From NCBI RefSeq assembly GCF_943371865.1, contig NZ_CALRWL010000015.1, positions 1 to 64,000 on the forward strand: DNA of 64,000 nt, written 5' to 3'. Of the stretch, positions 58,574 through 64,000 are shown piece by piece (the stretch's first letter is position 1; each line of letters starts with the position of its first letter). This DNA comes from Azorhizobium sp943371865 (GTDB taxonomy: Bacteria > Pseudomonadota > Alphaproteobacteria > Rhizobiales > Xanthobacteraceae). A program made the translations under genes and the position numbers. A model generated the notes under the pieces. That model saw nothing but the letters and a program-made list of their open reading frames with translations. It ran no database searches and was not told the origin of the DNA.

Positions 58574-59678
58574 GGGGCTGAAGGTCGTCGACCTGTCCGT
58601 TTTCCTGCCGGGTCCCTACCTGACCATGTCCCTGGCCGACCATGGCGCGGAGGTCATCAAGGTGGAGGCTGCAGGCGGCGACCCCGGTCGCGCCATCGGT
58701 CTGGCGGATGGGCCGCACTCGGTGTTCTTCCGCTCCGTGAACCGGGGCAAGCGCAGCGTGGTGCTGGACCTGAAATCGGAGGCGGGACGCGCCACCCTGC
58801 TGCGGCTGGCGACGGAGGCGGACGTCTTCGTGGAAGCCTTCCGGCCGGGGGTGATGAAGCGGCTCGGCATCGATTATGAGACCGTTGCGGCGCGCAATCC
58901 GCGGATCGTCTATTGCTCCATCAGCGCCTTTGGCCAGGACGGTCCCTATCGCGACCGCCCGGCCCATGACCTCGCCACCGAGGCGCTGGCGGGCGTGGCC
59001 GGCATCACGCTGGGCGCCGACGGTGCCCCGGCCATTCCTGGCCTGGCTGCGGCTGACATCATCAGTTCGCTCAACGCCTTGTCCGGCGTGCTGATGGCGC
59101 TGCTGCGGCGCGAGCGCACCGGCCGTGGCGACTATCTCGACATTTCCATGCACGAGAGCGTGCTGGCCGCTGTGCCCAACCAGCTGGGACCGGCGCTGGC
59201 GGAAGACCGTCAGCCGGTTCCCGCCCAGGAGCGCTCACTCGGTGGGGCGGCCTTCTACCAGATCTATGAGACGGCGGATCGGCGCCATCTGGTGCTGGCG
59301 GGGCAGGAGGAGAAGTTCATCCGCGCCCTGCTGGGGGCGCTGGGGCGCCTTGATCTGGCGGAATTGGCGGAGCGCGGGCCGGGGCCGCATCAACTGCCCT
59401 TGGTCCAGTTCCTGCGCCAGACGTTTCGCGCGAAGCCGCTGGCCGAATGGGTGCGCTGGTTCGACGGACGCGAGGTCTGCTTCGCGCCCGTGAACACCCT
59501 CCCCGAGGCGCTGGCGGATCCTCAAGTCGTGGCCCGAGGGGCGGTGGTGACGGATGGGGAGGGGCGGCGCCACGTGGCCCCCGTCATCCGCTTCCGCCAC
59601 GAGCCGGCCCGCCCACGCTGGCAGGCGCCGGCGCTGGGCGAGGCAAATCCCATGCTGGAGATGAGGGCGGCGGAGTAG
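58563..59678 (+). CDS. Class III CoA-transferase 2
   Basis: A 371-residue paralogue: LEGLKVVDLSVFLPGPYLTM, LADHGAEVIKVEAAGGDPGR, NRGKRSVVLDLKSEAGR and the catalytic Asp in RDRPAHDLATEALAGVAG. Shorter C-terminus than copy 1. Starting inside the end of copy 1 suggests a heteromeric pair or translational coupling, as in some dicarboxylate CoA-transferases. Confidence 0.92.
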   Translation: MKLEGLKVVDLSVFLPGPYLTMSLADHGAEVIKVEAAGGDPGRAIGLADGPHSVFFRSVNRGKRSVVLDLKSEAGRATLLRLATEADVFVEAFRPGVMKRLGIDYETVAARNPRIVYCSISAFGQDGPYRDRPAHDLATEALAGVAGITLGADGAPAIPGLAAADIISSLNALSGVLMALLRRERTGRGDYLDISMHESVLAAVPNQLGPALAEDRQPVPAQERSLGGAAFYQIYETADRRHLVLAGQEEKFIRALLGALGRLDLAELAERGPGPHQLPLVQFLRQTFRAKPLAEWVRWFDGREVCFAPVNTLPEALADPQVVARGAVVTDGEGRRHVAPVIRFRHEPARPRWQAPALGEANPMLEMRAAE

Positions 59679-59715
59679 GCCCGCATATCACTGACGCCTG
59701 CATGTTGAATTCAGA

Positions 59716-59730
59716 GCCGCTCAAAGCGGC
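59716..59730 (+). promoter_or_regulatory. Short hairpin before the binding-protein gene
   Basis: GCCGCT-CAA-AGCGGC forms a perfect 6-bp GC stem 23 bp before the binding-protein start, ahead of its GGAGG ribosome site. It may raise expression of the downstream gene by stabilising mRNA. Weak. Confidence 0.3.
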
Positions 59731-59752
59731 CGTTTGAACGGAGGAATCCTCA

Positions 59753-60928
59753 ATGAGCGCACTTTCCAGGCGCAGCCTGATGGCGGCTGCCCTATGGCTG
59801 GGACTTACATCCGCGGCCCCGGCGGTCGAACCGGTGAAGATCGGCATCGCCTTGTCCATGACCGGAAATCTCGCCGATTCCGCCGAGCATTACCGCAAGG
59901 CCATCGAGCTGTGGCGCGATCAGGTGAATGCCCGTGGCGGCCTCCTGGGGCGGCCGGTGGAACTGGTGATCTATGACGAGCGCAGCGACCCGGCCACCGC
60001 CGCCCGGCTGTATGAAAAGCTGATCACCGACGACAAGGTGGACCTGCTGGTGGCGCCCTGGGGCTCGGCCTCCACCGCCACCGCCACTGCGGTGGCGGAG
60101 AAGCACAAGCGGGTGATCATCAATGCCGGCGGCGCGTCGGAGAAGATCCAGCAGCGCGGCTTTCGCTATGTGGTGCAGTCCGCTTCGCCGATCTCCGCTT
60201 ATGTGGAGGGCGTGGCCCCGCTGATGGCCCAGAACGGCGCCAAGAGCTTCACCATGGTGTCGCGTGACTTCAACGCGGCGCGCGACATGACGGCGGAACT
60301 GGACAAAGTGGTGAAGAGCGGCGCGCTGACCATGGTGGCGTCGGAATACTTCCCTGCCGGCACGTCGGATTATTCGTCCGCCATCGCCAAGGCGCGCCAG
60401 CAGGCCCCGGACGCCTGGATCTCCATTGCCTATCCCAACGAGGCGATCGAGATGATCAAGCAATTCCGCGCCAACAATTATCTGCCGAAGATCTTCATCT
60501 CCAACGGCGTCTCGCAGGAGGACTTCATCAAGTCCACCGGCAAGGACGGCGAATATGCCTTCGGCATCTCGCTCTACGAGCCGGGCGTGAAGACGAAGGG
60601 CAATCCGGAGTTCGTGAAGACCTTCGAGGCGAAATATGGCTACCCGCCCGGTTATTATGCCGGCTTCGGCTATTCGGGTGTCACCGTGCTGGAAGACGCG
60701 GTCAAGAAGGCTGGGACCCTCGACCAGGACACGCTGCGGGCGACGCTGGGCGAGATGGAGACCGACACGGTTCTCGGTCATTACAAGATCGACCCCAAGA
60801 CGGGCTCCCAGCTCGGCGCCAAGGGCCTTCTTATTCAGGTGCTCAAGGGCAACCGGGAGATCGTGTGGCCCGAGGAGCTGAAGACCGCTGACGCGGTGGT
60901 GCCCATGCCGCCCTGGGACAAGCGCTGA
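59753..60928 (+). CDS. Branched-chain-type ABC substrate-binding protein
   Basis: A 391-residue LivK-like receptor with a twin-Arg-like start and hydrophobic leader (SRRSLMAAALWLGLTSAAPA, residues 5-24) and Peripla_BP_6 sequence (VKIGIALSMTGNLADSAEHY, APWGSASTATATAVAEKHKR, YFPAGTSDYSSAIAKARQQA). A GGAGG lies upstream of the ATG. Between CoA-transferase genes, so the ligand is probably the acid processed by them. Confidence 0.92.
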   Translation: MSALSRRSLMAAALWLGLTSAAPAVEPVKIGIALSMTGNLADSAEHYRKAIELWRDQVNARGGLLGRPVELVIYDERSDPATAARLYEKLITDDKVDLLVAPWGSASTATATAVAEKHKRVIINAGGASEKIQQRGFRYVVQSASPISAYVEGVAPLMAQNGAKSFTMVSRDFNAARDMTAELDKVVKSGALTMVASEYFPAGTSDYSSAIAKARQQAPDAWISIAYPNEAIEMIKQFRANNYLPKIFISNGVSQEDFIKSTGKDGEYAFGISLYEPGVKTKGNPEFVKTFEAKYGYPPGYYAGFGYSGVTVLEDAVKKAGTLDQDTLRATLGEMETDTVLGHYKIDPKTGSQLGAKGLLIQVLKGNREIVWPEELKTADAVVPMPPWDKR

Positions 60929-60995
60929 TCCTGCCCCTCCGATCCGGACCGGCTTCGGCCTCGGATCCGCGCTGACCTTCAAGGGAGCACGCCGC

Positions 60996-62213
60996 ATGAC
61001 TGGTTCTCAAGCCCAACCGGAGCGCCCGCTGTCGGGCATCCGCGTCCTCGAAGTGGCGAATTTCATCGCCGGGCCGTTCTGCGCCACGCAGATGGCCGAG
61101 TTCGGCGCGGAGGTGATCAAGCTGGAACTGCCGGGCGTGGGGGATGCCCTGCGCCGCTTCGGCTCGCGGACCGAGTGCGGCGACAGCCTTCCGTATCTGT
61201 CGGAGGCGCGCAACCGCCTGTGCGCCACGCTCGACCTGCGCAAGCCGGAGGGGGCGGCCCTGTTGAAGGAGCTGGTGGCCACCGCCGACGTGCTGGTGGA
61301 GAACTTCCAGCCCGGCACCATGGAAGGCTGGGGGCTGGGCTATGACGTGCTCTCCGCCATCAATCCCAAGCTGGTGATGGTGCGCATCTCCGGCTACGGC
61401 CAGACCGGGCCCTACAGCCGCCGCCCCGGATTCGGCCGCATCGGCAATGCCTTCGGCGGGCTGTCGTTCCTCGCCGGCTATCCCGACCGGGCGCCGGTGA
61501 CGCCCGGCTCGGCCACCATCGCCGATTATCTGGCCGGGCTCTATGGCGCCTATGGCGCGCTGCTGGCGCTGCGGGGGCGCGAGACGAGCGGGCGCGGGCA
61601 GGTGGTGGATATCGGCCTCTACGAGCCGGTGTTCCGCATCCTCGATGAACTGGCAGGCGCCTACCACGCCTTCGGCTATGTGCGCGAGCGCATGGGGCCG
61701 GGCACGGTCAATGTGGTGCCGCACAGCCATTACCCCACCGGCGACGGGCGCTGGGTGGCCATCGCCTGCACCGGCGACAAGATTTTCGCCCGCCTCGCCG
61801 AGGCCATGGGCCGGCCGGAGCTGGCGGGAGACGACAGCTGGGGCCTGCTGGCATCGCGCGAGCGCGACCGCGCGCTGGTGGACGCAGCAGTCACCGACTG
61901 GACCCGCTCAATGGACCGCGCCCGGATCATCGACCTCTGCGAGCGCCACCAGGTGCCCTGCGGGCCGGTCTATTCCATCGACGAGATCTTCGAGGACCCG
62001 CAATACCGCGCGCGGGAGAACATCGTGATGGTGGATGATCCCCGCGCCGGCCGCCATGCGGTGCCCAACGTGGTGCCGCGGCTCAACGAGACCCCCGGCG
62101 GCATCGACCATCTCGGCCCGGCGCTCGGCGCACACAACGATTTCGTCTGGGGCGACCTCCTGGGGCTTGCCCCGGAGCGCCGCGCCGCCCTCGCAGCGGA
62201 AGGAGTGATCTGA
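60996..62213 (+). CDS. Class III CoA-transferase 3
   Basis: A 405-residue family III enzyme: LSGIRVLEVANFIAGPFCAT, MAEFGAEVIKLELPGVGDAL, EARNRLCATLDLRKPEGA, and the catalytic Asp position replaced by RRPGFGRIGNAFGGLSFLAG, which resembles the group lacking the usual Asp at this point. Two bases before livH, so co-transcribed with the importer. Could be catalytically different from copies 1 and 2; the missing Asp needs an alignment. Confidence 0.88.
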   Translation: MTGSQAQPERPLSGIRVLEVANFIAGPFCATQMAEFGAEVIKLELPGVGDALRRFGSRTECGDSLPYLSEARNRLCATLDLRKPEGAALLKELVATADVLVENFQPGTMEGWGLGYDVLSAINPKLVMVRISGYGQTGPYSRRPGFGRIGNAFGGLSFLAGYPDRAPVTPGSATIADYLAGLYGAYGALLALRGRETSGRGQVVDIGLYEPVFRILDELAGAYHAFGYVRERMGPGTVNVVPHSHYPTGDGRWVAIACTGDKIFARLAEAMGRPELAGDDSWGLLASRERDRALVDAAVTDWTRSMDRARIIDLCERHQVPCGPVYSIDEIFEDPQYRARENIVMVDDPRAGRHAVPNVVPRLNETPGGIDHLGPALGAHNDFVWGDLLGLAPERRAALAAEGVI

Positions 62214-62214
62214 C

Positions 62215-63078
62215 GTGCCCGTCCTCGAACTCCTTGTGGGAGGCGTGCTGCTCGGCGGCCTCTATGCGTTGATGGCCTGCGGCCTCAATCTGATCTTCGG
62301 CGTCATGCGCGTGGTCAACTTCGCCCATGGCGAGTTCATGGCGGTGGGGGCGCTTGCCACCGTGTCGCTGGTGGGGGGCATGCACCTGCCGTTTGTGGCG
62401 GCCCTGGTCATCGTGCCGCTGCTCACCGCCGCCCTGGGCCTGCTGTTCCAGCTGGTGATCCTGCGGCGGCTGGTGGATGGGCCGATGATCATGTCGCTGC
62501 TGGCGACCTTCGCCTTCTCCACCATCCTGGTGAACCTCTCCATCCTGATCTGGGGCGGCGGTTATCGCGGCCTGCCGGATGTGCTCGGCGGCTCGGTGCA
62601 GATGCTGGGCGTGAATGTCTCCCTGTCCCGCCTGGTCGCATTCGCCGGCGCCATGGCGGTCAGCCTCGGGGTCTGGTGGTTCCTCACGGCCACCCGCTTC
62701 GGCCGGGCCATCCGCTCGGTGGCGCAGGCCCCCGAACTTGCCACCATTTCCGGCATCTCCATTGAGCGGATGCGCACCTTCACCTTCGCGCTCGGCTCGG
62801 CCATGGCGGGCCTGGCGGGCGTGCTGCTGGCGCCCGCCTTCGCCTCCGACCCGCAGCTGGGCTCGCGCTTCCTGATCAAGGCCTTCGCGGTGATCATCGT
62901 CGGCGGCATGGGGTCCTATCCCGGCGCCATGATGGCGGCGATCCTGCTCGGCATCGTCGAGGTGTTCGGCTCCTATGTGGTCGGGCCGGTGATCGGCTCC
63001 GCCCTTCTCTTTCTCATCATGCTCGCGGTGCTTCTGGTGCGCCCGCGCGGCCTGCTCGGTGTGGGGATGCGCGTATGA
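62215..63078 (+). CDS. Branched-chain-type ABC permease (LivH-like)
   Basis: A 287-residue inner-membrane permease with about eight helices and the LivH hallmarks GGLYALMACGLNLIFGVMRV, VNFAHGEFMAVGA and IKAFAVIIVGGMGSYPGAMM. GTG start right after the CoA-transferase stop; its own stop overlaps livM. Confidence 0.93.
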   Translation: MPVLELLVGGVLLGGLYALMACGLNLIFGVMRVVNFAHGEFMAVGALATVSLVGGMHLPFVAALVIVPLLTAALGLLFQLVILRRLVDGPMIMSLLATFAFSTILVNLSILIWGGGYRGLPDVLGGSVQMLGVNVSLSRLVAFAGAMAVSLGVWWFLTATRFGRAIRSVAQAPELATISGISIERMRTFTFALGSAMAGLAGVLLAPAFASDPQLGSRFLIKAFAVIIVGGMGSYPGAMMAAILLGIVEVFGSYVVGPVIGSALLFLIMLAVLLVRPRGLLGVGMRV

Positions 63079-64000
63079 ACTCGATCGCTTTCATCGCAAC
63101 CGCCGCCGTCGCGGTGCTCATCCTGCCCTTCGTCGGCAGCGAATACGCCATATCCTTCGGCGTGCAGCTGCTGATGTTCACGGCGCTCGCCTATTCCTGG
63201 AATCTGATCGGCGGCTATGCCGGCTATACCCACTTCGGGCAGGTGGCCTTCTTCGGCTTCGGTGCCTATGTGGGTGCGCTGTGCATGGGAGCCGGCTGGC
63301 ACTGGCTGCCGGCGGCGGTGGCGGCCGCCCTCGGCGGCCTCGTGCTCGCGCTGCCGCTGGGCTTCGCCATGCTCCGGCTCAAGGGGCCGTTCTTCGCCAT
63401 CGGCATGTTCGGCATGGCGCGGGTGTTTGAGAATTTCGCGCTCGGCTTCGACGGCATCACCGATGGCGGCACGGGGCTCTATCTCTCGCCGGTTTCCGAC
63501 ATGCGGCAGATCTATGCCGCGTTTGCGGTGCTTGCACTGGGGTTGCTGGTCGCCACCTGGCGCCTCGACAATTCGCGCCTCGGTCTGCAGCTTCTGGCGA
63601 TCCGCGAGGACGAGACGGCAGCGGAGGCGCTGGGCGTGCGCACCAGCCGGCTGAAGATCGGCGTCTTCGCCGCCTCCGCCATCGCGCCGGCGGCGGCCGG
63701 TTCGCTCTATGCCACCTATCTGGCCTTCATCGATCCGGCCACCGCGTTCGCGCCCATGACCGAGCTGACCACCATCTCCATGGTGCTGCTGGGCGGGCTC
63801 GGCACGGTGTTCGGCCCGCTGGTGGGTGTGGTCACCATGTCGGTCATCAATGAGCTGCTGTGGTCCCGCTTCCCCGAAATCTACTTGATGCTGGTGGGCT
63901 GCGTGATCCTGCTGGCCATCGTCTTCATGCCGCGCGGGCTGGCCGGCATGGCCCGCCGCCGCAGCCTGCTGTTCCCCGTCGGACGCGAGGGGCTGCGCCG
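63075..64000 (+). CDS. Branched-chain-type ABC permease (LivM-like), 3' end outside window
   Basis: At least 308 residues of a LivM permease, open to the window edge. Motifs: YSWNLIGGYAGYTHFGQVAF, SRLGLQLLAIREDETAAEAL, LGVRTSRLKIGVFAASAIAP and LLGGLGTVFGPLVG. It starts with an ATGA overlap on livH. ATPase genes should follow outside the window. Confidence 0.92.
   Translation, partial: MNSIAFIATAAVAVLILPFVGSEYAISFGVQLLMFTALAYSWNLIGGYAGYTHFGQVAFFGFGAYVGALCMGAGWHWLPAAVAAALGGLVLALPLGFAMLRLKGPFFAIGMFGMARVFENFALGFDGITDGGTGLYLSPVSDMRQIYAAFAVLALGLLVATWRLDNSRLGLQLLAIREDETAAEALGVRTSRLKIGVFAASAIAPAAAGSLYATYLAFIDPATAFAPMTELTTISMVLLGGLGTVFGPLVGVVTMSVINELLWSRFPEIYLMLVGCVILLAIVFMPRGLAGMARRRSLLFPVGREGLR

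Noticed and set aside
1..64000. CRISPR array, tRNA, rRNA or riboswitch
   Set aside because: No regularly spaced repeats of CRISPR type, no cloverleaf with CCA-end context and no recognisable riboswitch leader were noticed. A covariance-model scan would be needed to exclude small RNAs.

Overview
The window is GC-rich alphaproteobacterial DNA. It carries the 3' end of a repABC-type repC gene, followed by plasmid-type genes: a tyrosine recombinase, a VapC/Phd-type toxin-antitoxin pair, a DUF1403 protein, a ScpB-like protein and a WGR protein. A large accessory replicon (megaplasmid or chromid) of a Hyphomicrobiales (Rhizobiales) bacterium is the best reading. The catabolic content (methylated amines, sarcosine, several ABC and tripartite uptake systems) suits a metabolically versatile soil or methylotrophic member such as the Xanthobacteraceae, but genus-level placement is inference only.

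Layout. 1-5.1 kb: replication and maintenance, with two long palindromes. 5.4-19.2 kb: a methylated-amine island. It holds a leaderless solute-binding-like protein, a GntR/FCD regulator, an unknown protein, an APC permease, dimethylamine monooxygenase genes dmmA-dmmB-dmmC, trimethylamine monooxygenase tmm, trimethylamine N-oxide demethylase tdm, purU and a GcvT-like gene. Together these predict TMA -> TMAO -> DMA -> MMA, with formaldehyde passed to tetrahydrofolate and released as formate. 19.2-21 kb: a recombination scar in which a decapitated flavin/2Fe-2S reductase is fused in frame to a truncated LivG-type ATPase and abuts an SDR remnant. 20.9-28.8 kb: a minus-strand operon with an IclR regulator, acyl-CoA synthetase, citryl-CoA-lyase-like protein, two SDRs and a TctCBA transporter, which looks like uptake, CoA activation and C-C cleavage of an unidentified carboxylic acid. 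29.1-29.5 kb: abutting IS1380 and IS630 transposase remnants.

29.7-35.9 kb: an ABC importer of the nitrate/taurine class, a dihydroorotase-family cyclic amidohydrolase, a CobW/COG0523 GTPase with a His-rich loop, and a divergent IclR regulator with a palindromic operator. 35.9-36.2 kb: a hydantoinase-B gene fragment. 36.3-42.2 kb: heterotetrameric sarcosine oxidase soxBDAG and a divergent TetR regulator. 42.2-50.8 kb: a branched-chain-type ABC importer with a LivH-LivM fusion, divergent from hyuA-hyuB (hydantoinase/oxoprolinase). The 3' end of hyuB has been triplicated in tandem. Import, ring opening and sarcosine oxidation may jointly serve N-methylhydantoin- or creatinine-like substrates (inference).

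51.5-57 kb is the most unusual part: a minus-strand operon of a TusA-like protein, a DsrE-like protein, a small membrane protein with a CxxC, a large anchored exported protein of unknown family, and a TusA-like domain fused to a zinc-binding MetE catalytic core. This looks like an uncharacterised sulfur-relay/methyl-transfer system. 57-64 kb: a GntR/UTRA regulator with two matching 14-bp operator-like sites, then three class III CoA-transferases interleaved with a Liv-type importer that runs off the end of the window.

No tRNA, rRNA or CRISPR array was seen. All assignments come from reading protein motifs and neighbourhood; no database search was run.
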